Shown here one piece after another: positions 27,501 to 36,513 of a DNA stretch of 64,000 bases (its first letter is position 1; each line of letters opens with the position of its first letter). Below the pieces are notes generated by a model. The model was not told where the DNA came from. It searched no databases and saw only the letters and a list, made by a program, of their open reading frames with translations. Where the stretch lies: NCBI GenBank assembly GCA_052161605.1, contig CP197409.1, one strand, 5' to 3'. A program made the translations under genes and the position numbers. Origin of the DNA: JBKCUI01 sp052161605. Lineage in GTDB: Bacteria > Planctomycetota > Planctomycetia > Pirellulales > Pirellulaceae.

Positions 27501-27941
27501 GTCGTCAGAACTCAGTCCCACCCAACCGATGTAGTCGACACTTTCGGGATCAATCGCCTCAATAGTAGGTTGATCAACACCGAGCGGGTAACCAGGTACT
27601 TCGCTTAGTTTTCGATCCACATCCGCCAACGCTTCGCGAATGTCGGTTCCCGTTTTAAATTGCAAACGGACCAGTCCGCGTCCGTTGCGGGAGATGCTCG
27701 CCATCGATACGAGGTTGGGTACCTCACCAAGATACTTTTCTTGTTGCTCGATGACATCGCTTTCGACTTCCTGAGCAGAAGCATTTTCCCATGCTGTTGC
27801 GACAGAGATAACGACCGACTCAATCTCAGGTGCCATGCGAATCGGTATATTCCGGAACGCAACCATACCGGCCAGCAATGCCAATATCACAGCAACCGCG
27901 ACCGTGATCGGGCGCTCGACGGATGCTCGTATAATGTTCAT
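24522..27941 (-). CDS. RND efflux transporter permease (pump 1)
   Basis: 1139 residues, HAE1/AcrB-like, with 12 predicted membrane helices and two large periplasmic loops. The start MNIIRASVERPITVAVAVILALL is the usual first helix. The transmembrane proton-relay segment reads AVGMVVDNAIVVIEN, with one of the two canonical aspartates replaced by Asn. The C-terminal half ends with GVVVNNAILIVHQ and RVRPILMSTLTSVGGMLPL. A GAGAG ribosome site lies just before the ATG. It should export drugs, metals or lipids using proton flow, with the adaptor gene 38 bases upstream. No outer-membrane channel gene is adjacent. Confidence 0.92.
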   Translation of the reverse strand: MNIIRASVERPITVAVAVILALLAGMVAFRNIPIRMAPEIESVVISVATAWENASAQEVESDVIEQQEKYLGEVPNLVSMASISRNGRGLVRLQFKTGTDIREALADVDRKLSEVPGYPLGVDQPTIEAIDPESVDYIGWVGLSSDDPNFDTTTLFDFMERRMKPVFKRISGISQVGITGARASEIQVIVDPYALAARGLTYEALLNALQVNNANFSAGRIVDGKSDLRVRSIGRFENVDNVEELVLRRDEDGPVYVRDVARVVAGYKERIDFARARGTLMPFFNFQLEPGGNLLDVMAELQAEIRRMNADGGLLSQQAKLLQLDGLMAPGTKLELVQTSDSSTYVKDALALVQSNILTGGVLAIMALLLFLRSIRSIGIIALAIPLSTIGTVVILLFMGRSVNIISLAGMAFAVGMVVDNAIVVIENIFRHLQTGCTAKQAAVRGSKEVAGAVLASTLTTLIVFLPILRIEEQAGQLFRDIALAIMAAVGLSLIVSLTVIPSAAGVILRKQQAVAVAPVIDITKALPSNRRLLVLWNGIRKTAEQVAQVPVWIGSFVAWLIQSWGRRMITTLLFIGITITGIWYLLPPLDYLPKGNRNLVFGLMVPPPAYSVDQLFEIGSRIEPTIAPSWEAAGDRFAIESVRRGGPNPMEDRRAMIPIAAGAEEKVLAPLLDHYFLVAREGRIFQIGITKEPEMTPDALPLLEKATAGQTAPDTLFFCFQFPLFRTGGATGAAIKIDVVSDSLDDAVQSARVLMLDLIKEYGPRSTNPNPANFLLPTPEIQILPHDDRLQEAGLTRRDIGLATQAAGDGILIPRRFERGGELRDLKIINSTALGDFPLEKMLNTPIATRADGVVDLESLATVERVLTQDQIRHVDRQRAVTLEFTPPGDRPLGQVMEELRAKERELRAAGKIAATVDVRFAGSAGALAEIKQALIGDGTIVGTLSSSMFLAILIVYLLMVILFQSWAFPLVIMISVPLATFGGFIGLAMVHNWTLNDRYLPVQNMDVLTILGFVILAGVVVNNAILIVHQSLNFLKHGVDENGNAVSKKPNDAIVMSVRTRVRPILMSTLTSVGGMLPLVFLRGPGSELYRGLGAVIIGGLVVSTVFTILLVPIVLSMVFSLFNMEDEEKQEGILQS

Positions 27942-27979
27942 GAAACTCTCTGCTTACCGTTCGTGTATCGCAATGATTC

Positions 27980-29134
27980 TTAGAATGATGTCTTAGTTTG
28001 CGTAGGCAAGATAGGTGCAACGATCTGTCCAGGAGACAAACGCTCGTTGCCCTCAACGATTACCTGGTCCCCTACGCTAACCCCCGCCGTGCGAATCGCG
28101 ACACGAGTTCCTGTTTCAAATTCGATTTGGACATCGATGGGTTGTGCTTTATACGAATCGCCTTCGCTGACGACTTTGTAGACGATGGTTTGGTTAGGAC
28201 GTCGAAGCAAGGCATCCTTATGGACCGTCATAACACTTGCTTCCTCGGTTAGCGGCAGCCACCCCTCAATGGACATCCCTGCGGTCAAAAGGCCAGTTGG
28301 GTTTTCGATGACGGCAACGACCCGAAGAGAACGAACTCTAGGGTTAACGTCAGAGATCCGTCTAACCGAAACAACTTCGATTGCGTCACGAATCGCAGGC
28401 GAGCTTAGAATGACCTCGCGACCGTACTCCGCCACCTCGCGGACGAATCTTTCGGGGACGTCGAGCCACGCCTCGAGATTGCCAGTCGACACTAAAGTTA
28501 AAATAGCGTCGCCTGCTTGCATCCAATCGCCAGGCTCAGCCAATCGTTCGATAACGGAGGCATCAAAGGGGGCTCGAAGCGTCATGTCATCAATGCGGAT
28601 TTGCATTAACGCAATAGACTGGGTCAGACGGTCCAAATTTTTTTCCGTTGCTAAGATAGTGGCGTCTGCGATTTCTTTTGCAGCAAGATACTCATCGTAT
28701 TCCGTGTCGCTGATCGCTCGCTCCTCCATGAGCTTTGCTGCGCGGTTCAGATCCGCACCGGCTTGTTTCAATCGGGCCCGCTCACGTTGCAGATCGGCTT
28801 TACCTCGTTCGACTTCGGATTCTAGCTCTTTCTTTTGGACCTCAAGACGACGAGCGTCGATCCGAGCCACGATATCACCCTTGCGAACTTCGTCACCTTC
28901 CCGAACGATGACTTCGACGACTCTGCCAGGTTCGAGTACCGCCAACCGCCCGCGAGCAATGGATCGAAGCGTACCGGTTATCGAATGCCTTAGACGAAGC
29001 GATTCCAATTGCACTTGCTCGGTGCGTACTGCAGATTGGGATAGGGCTGTATTTTCTAGACAGCCTGCAAAGTAAGCTATGAGGGCAGCAAGCTGCACGC
29101 ATGCGTGAACGGTCCGAAGAATCGTGGAATGCAT
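27980..29134 (-). CDS. RND efflux periplasmic adaptor lipoprotein (pump 1)
   Basis: 384 residues from ATG at 29134, chosen because a signal peptide with an FAGC lipobox then begins the protein. The longer frame to 29185 adds 17 polar residues in front. The order is a barrel-sandwich half (LEPGRVVEVIVREGDEVRKGDIVARID), an alpha-helical hairpin (about 110-165), the second lipoyl half (LRAPFDASVIERLAEPGDWMQAGD), a beta-barrel and a membrane-proximal domain. It should link the inner-membrane pump to an outer-membrane channel. It precedes the permease gene on the same strand. Confidence 0.88.
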   Translation of the reverse strand: MHSTILRTVHACVQLAALIAYFAGCLENTALSQSAVRTEQVQLESLRLRHSITGTLRSIARGRLAVLEPGRVVEVIVREGDEVRKGDIVARIDARRLEVQKKELESEVERGKADLQRERARLKQAGADLNRAAKLMEERAISDTEYDEYLAAKEIADATILATEKNLDRLTQSIALMQIRIDDMTLRAPFDASVIERLAEPGDWMQAGDAILTLVSTGNLEAWLDVPERFVREVAEYGREVILSSPAIRDAIEVVSVRRISDVNPRVRSLRVVAVIENPTGLLTAGMSIEGWLPLTEEASVMTVHKDALLRRPNQTIVYKVVSEGDSYKAQPIDVQIEFETGTRVAIRTAGVSVGDQVIVEGNERLSPGQIVAPILPTQTKTSF

Positions 29135-29527
29135 TTTCTGTGAGGAATTGAGGCGTGAGTGGTCACGAAAAACGGCAGCCGACACTCAACTGAATACCGA
29201 GTCGCCCTACTATCCCACTATACCCCGAGCAGAAACCCTTTCCGCGAAAAATTCGTAGCACACCTACCATTCTCAAGCTGCCAGACAGGATCGAAACGCC
29301 CTGGACATGAAACAAACCCAATCGACAGGTTAGATTTTCAACAAAAATGTGTGCTATCCACCAAATGTCAACACTAGGGTGACTTGCATTGCTCAGTGCC
29401 CCTAAAGGCTGAGAATCCATCGAACGAGGTAGTTTGTAGTATAGTTCTCTTTTCGTAATGGATCGCCTAAAATCTTTGGGGCATCACTCTCGAAGTCGCG
29501 ACCCAAAAAAGCGGATGGCAATTGGAC
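29135..29527. other. Intergenic region between divergent operons
   Basis: About 390 bases between the RND adaptor and the ECF sigma gene. No supported reading frame. It must contain both promoters. CTCAG and CTGAG around 29394-29415 can form a small stem. I saw nothing else I can support. Confidence 0.4.
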
Positions 29528-30160
29528 ATGACCGAAACGCTCAAAGATTACGATCACGGAACAGGTCCCTCAACATCGTTGTCGTTATTGCAAGAAGCAT
29601 GTAAAGGGAGCCAAGACGCATGGAGATGCGTTGCCCAAATTTACGGGCCCATCGTTTATGGCTGGGCTCGGCGGACTGGGCTGCAAAATTCAGACGCTTC
29701 GGATGTCATGCAAGAAACATTGTTGGCGGTTTCTAGTTCCATTCAACGTTTTCGCAGCGATTCGCCCAGCAGTTCTTTTCGGGGGTGGCTATGGACCATC
29801 ACTCGAAATAAACTGAATGATCGGTTCCGTCGTTTGCAGAAATTGCCTATGGTTTCGGGGGGCTCCACCGCAAATTTTGCCCTGCAACAAATGGCCGAGC
29901 CTCTTTCTGGGTCTCGTTATAACCTCGACCAGCCACCTAGCGAATTCGATGCTGACGCAGCCCATGTCGAGATGCGTTTGCTGGAAGTCCTGAAAACGCA
30001 GTTCACACCCCGCATTTGGCAAATGTTCTGGGAAACGACGGTGATGGAGCGTTCACCGGATGAAGTTGCTCAAGAAATGGAAACAACCAAATGGGCCGTG
30101 TACAAGGCAAGAGCTAGGGTTTTGCAAAAACTGAAGCAGGATTTTCGCGAATTGCTTTGA
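29528..30160 (+). CDS. ECF-type RNA polymerase sigma factor
   Basis: 210 residues from ATG at 29528; a TTG two codons earlier is also possible. Region 2 is visible as DASDVMQETLLAV and SFRGWLWTITRNKLNDRFRR. Region 4 at the C-terminus, ERSPDEVAQEMETTKWAVYKARARVLQKLK, is a helix-turn-helix for -35 recognition. The segment between them (about 105-145) is longer than usual. The next gene, about 100 bases on, is a membrane serine/threonine kinase with a zinc-finger-like N-terminus, an arrangement known in planctomycetes for ECF factors controlled by phosphorylation. Target genes are unknown. Confidence 0.92.
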   Translation: MTETLKDYDHGTGPSTSLSLLQEACKGSQDAWRCVAQIYGPIVYGWARRTGLQNSDASDVMQETLLAVSSSIQRFRSDSPSSSFRGWLWTITRNKLNDRFRRLQKLPMVSGGSTANFALQQMAEPLSGSRYNLDQPPSEFDADAAHVEMRLLEVLKTQFTPRIWQMFWETTVMERSPDEVAQEMETTKWAVYKARARVLQKLKQDFRELL

Positions 30161-30263
30161 GGACCGCAAGAATTTCGTGTCCAACGGTTGCGTTAGGAAT
30201 GGTAGAGCACATCACTTGAGGCTGCTCACTCGGAAGAACTCTGCCAACATAGGAAAGCGTAAC

Positions 30264-33203
30264 ATGATTGCTGCCCAAACCAGTTGCCCGTCAGACGATC
30301 GATTGATCGAAATTCTAACGGGGAACGTGCTCTATGAGGAACTGGAAAGCTCCCTATCGCACATTGATCAATGCGTTGAATGCCAAGCCCGAATGGAACG
30401 GATAGAAATTGGGGGATCCATCTTGCGAAAAGCAAATATCGCTTCCCGTCCTTCGCAGAAACCATTTGTTTGGGATGCGTTTCAAGCCGAGTCTGCTTGT
30501 CAAGCAGGATTGAGCCGGCTGCTGGAAACGAGCCGAAATGAACAAAGGCCCAGTGTTGTGCTACCCTTTGATCGCATCGGGCCTTACCGGTTGATTCGCC
30601 CTCTAGGTTTTGGCGGCATGGGTACGGTTTACCTAGGGAAACATGATCGGCTGCAAAAAGAGGTCGCGATCAAGCTGTTACCTCGAGAGCGAATCGAAAC
30701 CCCAGGATGGTTGGATCGTTTCAACAGGGAGATGGTCACGATCGCTTCGATCGAGAACCCACATGTCGTACGCGCTACCGATGCGGGCTTTCATGATGGG
30801 TGGCACTACTATGTTATGGAGCATTTGGACGGCTTAGACATAGGACGTGTCGCAAGCAGGCTGGGAGTATTTAAAATCGCAGACGCTTGTGAAATCATCC
30901 GACAGGCGGCGATTGGCTTGGCGTGTATTCATGAACAAGGTTTGGTACATCGAGACATTAAGCCTTCCAATTTGATGCTGACGGTTTCAGGGCAAGTGAA
31001 ATTGCTGGATCTCGGGCTCGTTTTGGCTGGCGATGATCCGTTAGCAATAGATGAGCGACTAACTACTGTTGGTCATTTATTAGGTACGATTGGCTACATG
31101 GCGCCCGAGCAGTTAACCGATAGCCGGTCTGTCGATTGGCGAGGTGATCTCTACTCCCTCGGAACAACTTTGTTTCGTTTATTGACAGGATCGTTACCCC
31201 ATCCTCGTCAACATGGGATCGCTACCCACATCTTGGCTATCACGTCGGAGCCCCCGATCCCGATACAGAAATTACGAGCAGAAATCGACTCGCCATTGGT
31301 GGATCTGGTTGGGCGATTGCTTTCTCGTGATCCTTCGGTCAGACCGAGCGGCGCGTCGGAAGTGGTCGAAGGCTTGACCGAACACGCCAAGGGGGCTCAG
31401 CTCACGAACTTAATTCGAACGGCATTGGACCGTCCAGACAATCCAGGCGAGGCCAACAATATCGCCCTCATGAATTCCTTAGTAAACGTCCCAGCGACCA
31501 AGGCGATACGCAAGCGAAATAGGGGACGTTGGCTTGTTGGGCTAGGAGTGCTTTCGGCCCTGGTTGTGGCGGGGATTCTGCTGAAGCTGGAAACGGATCG
31601 TGGGGAGTTGGTGATTCACAGTGAACAAGATGGCTTAACGATCTTGGTGAAGCAAGAGGAAAAGATCGTCGAGCGATTGGAAGTCTCCGCTGGAAAAGAC
31701 CAAAGTACATTGCTGCGAAAAGGGACTTATCGCGTTGAGATCGCTGGCGGTGGAACTGCTTTGCAGTTAAGCGATAACGTGGTAACGATCGGCAGAGGAA
31801 CGCAGTCTATCCTCAAAGTGGAACCAAAAACGCAACTAAGAAAAGAATCTGATGGGACAGAGGATGCATCAGGAGATCTAAGCCCACTCTATCAGGGGCA
31901 GACTCTAGCTTATTGGCGAAAACGTCTTCAGGTGGAGCAGTCCGTTGTGGACCTAGGACAAGCTATGGCGGCGGTCGCAACACTGAGTCAAGGCACCGAG
32001 CATAGGGCCGAATGTGCTCGCGAGATTTTGCAGCTTGCGCGTCGATGGGGAGGAATCATCTCCCTCGGAACCGGGGAGCAGTTCGGGGGAAACAGATTCA
32101 GCTTCAGCGAAGATCCATCGTTTGAGTCAGGACGATTCATGGGGAACTTGTTGCTACTGTTCCCTAAATTCCTGCCCAGTCCTGGGTTGGAAGCTTTGCG
32201 CGACGAATTGCGTTCAGGCAATGAAAAGAGTCGTACGGCCTGTGTGTGGTTGCTCAAAAACGCACTTACGGGAGTCGTCGGGGAAGTGGAACTGGCTGAA
32301 CGACGCGTCCTGGTGCAGAACTGGTTGCTCGATCGGTTGCATTCAGATCGGGTAGAGTTAGCTCGAGAATTGCTGTCGTTGATGCCGGAACTTGTAGCAT
32401 CGCAGAGTGATCATGGTTGGCATGGCTTAGCCTTTATGTCGAGTCTGCTCCTCAGCGGTTCGATAGGAGAATCCATCGCATCCCAACCTTGGCTGCATGA
32501 CCAAATTGTCTCGGCGATTGAACAAGCGAGTGAGAGCTTTGCGGCTATTGAGAACTTAGAAAGCCCACAAGGGGATATTTATATTAATCGACATGTCGTA
32601 CTTGCTGGTTTGGAATTGGCGTTGCTTAACCCGTCGGCTGATAGTGGCCGAAAACTGGACCTAGGAAGAGTTTTGGAATCGCCTTTGGAGACCGAGGACC
32701 GCACCCTGCTGGACTACTTTCTCTGGGAGATCATCGAGCGTATCAACTTTGAGCAAGATCCGATCCTTACCCGTCAATTCGATAGGTTGACTCCCGCGTT
32801 CTTGGAAAACTACCCTGATGCTTTATTCAAAGGAATGGAAACGCGTATAGTACGAATAATACGGAAAGCCTCAGAGCCTGCCGAGACGACAGTTACCTCA
32901 TCAACTGCTTGGTATGGCGGGGGTATGGTGGGTGGTGTCAATATCCCACCGGTCGTCCACCAGTTGAGGCAGATAGTGCATACTGATACGTCATGGGGAA
33001 GGCTCCTTCCCGAATACGCTGCTCGCACGCCTGAGGTCGCTAAAGCCATCGAGTTGTTATCATCCTTGCAATCGCACGTTCTCGAATGGCGAGACTCGAG
33101 AGCGTGGACGCGTTTAGATACTCAAAGCCAATTTAAGGGTGAGCAAACCAATGTCGATCGGGCTTTAGAAATACTTCGCAAACGGTTCTCTGAGCAGAGA
33201 TAG
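30264..33203 (+). CDS. Membrane serine/threonine protein kinase with anti-sigma-like zinc finger
   Basis: 979 residues from ATG at 30264 (AGGA nine bases upstream); a GTG at 30177 would add 29 doubtful residues. H33, C37 and C40 form the HxxxCxxC pattern of anti-sigma zinc fingers. The kinase domain runs from about 105 to 375: glycine loop GFGGMG, ATP lysine K137, HRDIKPSN with catalytic Asp 231, DLG in place of DFG, and MAPEQ. One membrane helix lies at about 421-440. Roughly 540 extracytoplasmic residues follow: a small beta-rich domain, then a long helical region of unknown family. It probably senses an external signal and controls the ECF factor encoded just upstream. Confidence 0.92.
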   Translation: MIAAQTSCPSDDRLIEILTGNVLYEELESSLSHIDQCVECQARMERIEIGGSILRKANIASRPSQKPFVWDAFQAESACQAGLSRLLETSRNEQRPSVVLPFDRIGPYRLIRPLGFGGMGTVYLGKHDRLQKEVAIKLLPRERIETPGWLDRFNREMVTIASIENPHVVRATDAGFHDGWHYYVMEHLDGLDIGRVASRLGVFKIADACEIIRQAAIGLACIHEQGLVHRDIKPSNLMLTVSGQVKLLDLGLVLAGDDPLAIDERLTTVGHLLGTIGYMAPEQLTDSRSVDWRGDLYSLGTTLFRLLTGSLPHPRQHGIATHILAITSEPPIPIQKLRAEIDSPLVDLVGRLLSRDPSVRPSGASEVVEGLTEHAKGAQLTNLIRTALDRPDNPGEANNIALMNSLVNVPATKAIRKRNRGRWLVGLGVLSALVVAGILLKLETDRGELVIHSEQDGLTILVKQEEKIVERLEVSAGKDQSTLLRKGTYRVEIAGGGTALQLSDNVVTIGRGTQSILKVEPKTQLRKESDGTEDASGDLSPLYQGQTLAYWRKRLQVEQSVVDLGQAMAAVATLSQGTEHRAECAREILQLARRWGGIISLGTGEQFGGNRFSFSEDPSFESGRFMGNLLLLFPKFLPSPGLEALRDELRSGNEKSRTACVWLLKNALTGVVGEVELAERRVLVQNWLLDRLHSDRVELARELLSLMPELVASQSDHGWHGLAFMSSLLLSGSIGESIASQPWLHDQIVSAIEQASESFAAIENLESPQGDIYINRHVVLAGLELALLNPSADSGRKLDLGRVLESPLETEDRTLLDYFLWEIIERINFEQDPILTRQFDRLTPAFLENYPDALFKGMETRIVRIIRKASEPAETTVTSSTAWYGGGMVGGVNIPPVVHQLRQIVHTDTSWGRLLPEYAARTPEVAKAIELLSSLQSHVLEWRDSRAWTRLDTQSQFKGEQTNVDRALEILRKRFSEQR

Positions 33204-33211
33204 GCGGGCAA

Positions 33212-35431
33212 TTAAGCCTGCATAACTTCGCGAGGTTTGACCAGTAGAGTTGTGCCGGAGGTGTCGCAAACCTCCACTTCGCAGCCTTCGTCGATCCAGC
33301 CGTTCTCCGCGATGACGTTCACGATCTTGTTGTCGATCATTGCTCTTCCAGCCGGGTTGCAACGTGACAGCGTCTTCCCGGTTCGCCCCAAAAAGGAGTA
33401 CGCTTCTGCTTGTGCGTCATCCAGGACCTCCATGTCTTTATGGTCCGTTGGCGGATCAAGAGAAAGCCATCTTACCATGGGAGAATTAGCGAGTTGTTTG
33501 CGAAACACGATTGCAAAACCGATCAACGCAATCAAACCGAGTCCCAATTGCCCCGCCCCTTCAACAACTCTTTGTCTCTGATAAGCGTTGGAGGGTAGCA
33601 CAAATGTCTGCCCTGCTAACAACAGCCCGATTCCCATCATCGAGATCCCGAGAAAGCCGAAAATTCCAAACCCAGGAATGACGAAAATCTCGACAAGGAT
33701 GAAAATGATGCCACCCACTATCAACAAGATCTCAAGCCACTCCACCGTGCCGTTCAAGAATTGCATCCAAAAGAATAGCCCAAAGCACACCACCGCTATA
33801 GCTCCACCAGCTCCAAGTCCTGGAGTTTGCAACTCGGCGAACAAGGCACCAATTCCGATTGTGACGAGCAGAAACGCAAGCCAGGTTTGCCCCGCTAGCC
33901 TATCGACTAATGCCTCCCAGGAACCAGTTTCTTTTTCTTTCGGTAGCGATTCCAAGCCAAACTTGCCAGCCACCTCATCAATGGAAATCAAACTGTCAGC
34001 CGCGACGTTCAACTCCGAAGCTCGCGAAAAATCTAGGCCGCCATCAAAGCTAACTTGTGGCCCCTTTACCCAGCGTGCAACCAAGGGGTCATCAGGGAGC
34101 CAATCGGGGCTGCTGAGTAGAATTCGGCCGTCATTAGAACTGTACTCAAAAATGGGAATGTCCGGCGTTGCGCATCCCAAAAAGATCCCGATTGGACGAC
34201 CGGTCGTTTTGGCAAGAGCGTCAAAAGCGAACTTTTTTTGCTGAACAATCGCTTCGCTGATGGTTGCCTCGCCTGCTCCCCCCAGCTTGGCCGAAGGGTG
34301 CATGTAGATCACATCACATGCCAATGCGACTAAGGCTGCATCACCAAGTAAGACGTGCGGTACATATGCGACCAATTCAGCTCGTGCGGGACTTATGTCG
34401 GCGAGGTACTGGGCCAAACGAAGCGATTCCTTCAAACTGCCGCCTGGCGAATCGAGCTCAATGACAATCAAATTCACATCGTTCGTTTTCAAACCCTCAT
34501 CGATAGCTCGAATCATTCGATCGACCAAGCGAGGGGTTACGATACCTCTCAAATGGGTTCGCATGGCGACGCGAGGGCCATCAAACGAGGGAATCGTAAC
34601 CAGCGGACCACTGAGCCGAAGAACCTGCCCCAACTGGTCCAAATCCATGGCGGTATGTGCGACCCATTGCCAACGACGCAGGGTATGCCCATCGATAAAA
34701 AAGAGCTGGTTGTTAGGAACGAGCTGCTCCTCATTCCAGGCTCCCTCGGGACGACCGTCGCTCTGTAACTGCTTGCTGGTTCTGTACTCGACTTGCTTGT
34801 TATCAAGTTCTAGCTTGTACAACGTTTCCGATGGATCGAGCATCGAGAGGACTGCAGCAGCAGGAAAACTACCGTGCCGCTTTGCAATATCGACGTAAGC
34901 TTGCTTGATCGTGTCATCGACAGACGCTTCGTCAATCGCCGCCTTGCCCAACTCCGCATCCGCCGCCATGGCGATCTCTTCGCAAGCCAACGCGATCAGG
35001 ACAGCGTGCCCCGCCAACGACTCGTTGAAATAAGCGACCGTGCGCAGACGACTCCCTTTCGGACCGGTAAGCCATCGGGAAATGGATAACGCTCGCTCGA
35101 ACGAGGTGCCTTGCCCGAGCAAGCTCTCCGCTTGGTTCAAGGAGGCCGACGCTCTCTGAAAATTCAAAACCACCAAAGGTCGGTTGAGCCCGGTGCTGTT
35201 GCTCGAAACGGATTCCAACTGACGCTTTAGGTTGGCCTCCGAACCGGAGTCAAAAGGCAACTTCACATCGATTACCACCGATGCTCCAGGGGCCTCCGCA
35301 CTCCTGCCGGTCTGCTGCGTCATCGCATATGCGGGTCCTGGGAGCAGTACGCCCCCCAGCAGGCCTGCCGACAAAATCAAGAAGGCTAGCCTTGAGTAGG
35401 GATTGATCCCAAAGCCACTCATTCTACTCAT
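33212..35431 (-). CDS. NfeD-family membrane protein with two degenerate ClpP-like domains
   Basis: 739 residues from ATG at 35431 (AGGA eight bases upstream), with a signal peptide ending near PAYA. It holds two ClpP/crotonase-like domains (about 55-230 and 285-430), then a Gly-rich four-helix membrane part (about 525-650) and a C-terminal NfeD OB-fold (about 665-739). Active NfeD1 proteases have a catalytic Ser in a SAG/SAA motif of the second strand-helix turn. Here the aligned positions are LAGHAVLIAL in the first domain and LLGDAALVAL in the second, so both appear to lack Ser. The second domain keeps the preceding ELDSPGG. It may be a scaffold near membrane-protein quality control rather than a protease. 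The neighbouring kinase gene ends eight bases away on the other strand. Confidence 0.85.
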   Translation of the reverse strand: MSRMSGFGINPYSRLAFLILSAGLLGGVLLPGPAYAMTQQTGRSAEAPGASVVIDVKLPFDSGSEANLKRQLESVSSNSTGLNRPLVVLNFQRASASLNQAESLLGQGTSFERALSISRWLTGPKGSRLRTVAYFNESLAGHAVLIALACEEIAMAADAELGKAAIDEASVDDTIKQAYVDIAKRHGSFPAAAVLSMLDPSETLYKLELDNKQVEYRTSKQLQSDGRPEGAWNEEQLVPNNQLFFIDGHTLRRWQWVAHTAMDLDQLGQVLRLSGPLVTIPSFDGPRVAMRTHLRGIVTPRLVDRMIRAIDEGLKTNDVNLIVIELDSPGGSLKESLRLAQYLADISPARAELVAYVPHVLLGDAALVALACDVIYMHPSAKLGGAGEATISEAIVQQKKFAFDALAKTTGRPIGIFLGCATPDIPIFEYSSNDGRILLSSPDWLPDDPLVARWVKGPQVSFDGGLDFSRASELNVAADSLISIDEVAGKFGLESLPKEKETGSWEALVDRLAGQTWLAFLLVTIGIGALFAELQTPGLGAGGAIAVVCFGLFFWMQFLNGTVEWLEILLIVGGIIFILVEIFVIPGFGIFGFLGISMMGIGLLLAGQTFVLPSNAYQRQRVVEGAGQLGLGLIALIGFAIVFRKQLANSPMVRWLSLDPPTDHKDMEVLDDAQAEAYSFLGRTGKTLSRCNPAGRAMIDNKIVNVIAENGWIDEGCEVEVCDTSGTTLLVKPREVMQA

Positions 35432-35892
35432 TGCATGATTCCTAAGGTTGCTGTCGACTTGATCTGGGTACAGGATGGAGGTTTTGTCGGATTGCTGGCT
35501 TTGAGCCACCGAGTCGAGGAGTTCTCGTCACGGAGGCCGCCAAGTTTCAAAGGGCTCTCACGTTTCGACGTTTCCCTCCCTATTCTAGAGAAATCGCCGC
35601 TCATTGGATGGGCTTTGGTCAGAATCACCAACTTTACCTGGTTTCCATGGATTCTATGGCGATTTCCCGCCATCGTGGGGGCGGACTTCACCAGTATAAA
35701 AATCGACTTTTAGGAAAAATTTGCCAGTTTGCAAGTTTTCTTCCGAACCTCAACTACGATACCATAGTCTAACGGGAGTGCGAACGAAGTAGTTGCGTTC
35801 GTCCCAAGGTGGCTGATCAGCGGATCGCCAACTTTTTTTGTTTCATAGGAATCTCTCTTTACATGCGCCGGAATGGGCGTTGGGAGGATGTA
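35432..35892. other. Intergenic region with a long hairpin
   Basis: About 460 bases. Short frames exist on both strands, but none has a convincing start or composition. At 35774-35805, CGAACG pairs with CGTTCG around a nine-base loop, and GGGA/CCC flanks extend the stem. The rest shows no feature I can support. Confidence 0.4.
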
Positions 35893-36165
35893 ATGCGTCA
35901 AATGAATATTGCTCCACGATTTGTCAATGTTGTCGCCATGGTGCGAAACAGCGCGATTGTAGCAGTGGTCAAGGCTGCGTCCCTCCTGAGCCATCTACAC
36001 AAACGCATGACAGGTACGACGGATGATTGCACGCGGCTAGGTAGCCTCGGCGAGTATCCGTGGTCAGAGGAATGGCGAGGGCTCCAGGGAAGAATGCAGG
36101 CACAGCCCGCATTACAACCCGTTGCCAGATCCATATCCGAATCGACCAGTTTTAAGAGTTCGTAA
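35893..36165 (+). CDS. Small protein candidate, unknown
   Basis: 90 residues from ATG at 35893, which follows GGGAGG at a five-base distance, one of the best ribosome sites in the window. The N-terminal 45 residues are hydrophobic and basic (an Ile/Val/Ala run from about 8 to 35) and could form an amphipathic or membrane helix. The rest is polar. An in-frame ATG at 35809 would make it 118 residues. No family recognised. It could be a chance frame; the ribosome site is the main support. It ends 349 bases before the ECF sigma gene. Confidence 0.4.
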   Translation: MRQMNIAPRFVNVVAMVRNSAIVAVVKAASLLSHLHKRMTGTTDDCTRLGSLGEYPWSEEWRGLQGRMQAQPALQPVARSISESTSFKSS

Positions 36166-36282
36166 CTCTTGAAACCACTTCAGTTTATCTGAAACGAATT
36201 CAGCCATTTATCGCCATTGGCTGGCATTCGCAAAACCGTACCTGGCGAAACACGAGATGAAGAGCCTCCGGCTTGGGAACCC

Positions 36283-36305
36283 ATGGTCGTTTATTTAACG
36301 ACCAT
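36283..36305. terminator. Perfect 9-bp hairpin
   Basis: ATGGTCGTT (36283-36291) and AACGACCAT (36297-36305) pair perfectly around TATTT. No strong T-run follows on either strand, so it is a possible terminator of the small gene or a regulatory site upstream of the sigma gene. A second, smaller hairpin, CGCGAT-CTA-ATCGCG, lies at about 36360-36374. Confidence 0.35.
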
Positions 36306-36513
36306 TCTTCCAAACCTAAGTCTCTACTGGTCTTGAGTTGACTTCAGCAAAGCCGTGAACGCGATCTAATCGCGGAACCGGTGCGTGGAAGTAACTTAAG
36401 CTGGTCATCTCGTGATCCACGACCACACCTGGAATCGACCCTTCGTCTCGATGCCTTTGACTAGGCATGCGAGAGTGCGAATTCGATTTTGGGGCAGAGA
36501 GAAACTATTTTGT

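Noticed and set aside
35428..35713. Two opposing frames of 87 and 92 codons before the small gene candidate
   Set aside because: No ribosome site, unremarkable composition and no supporting motif; both probably arise by chance.
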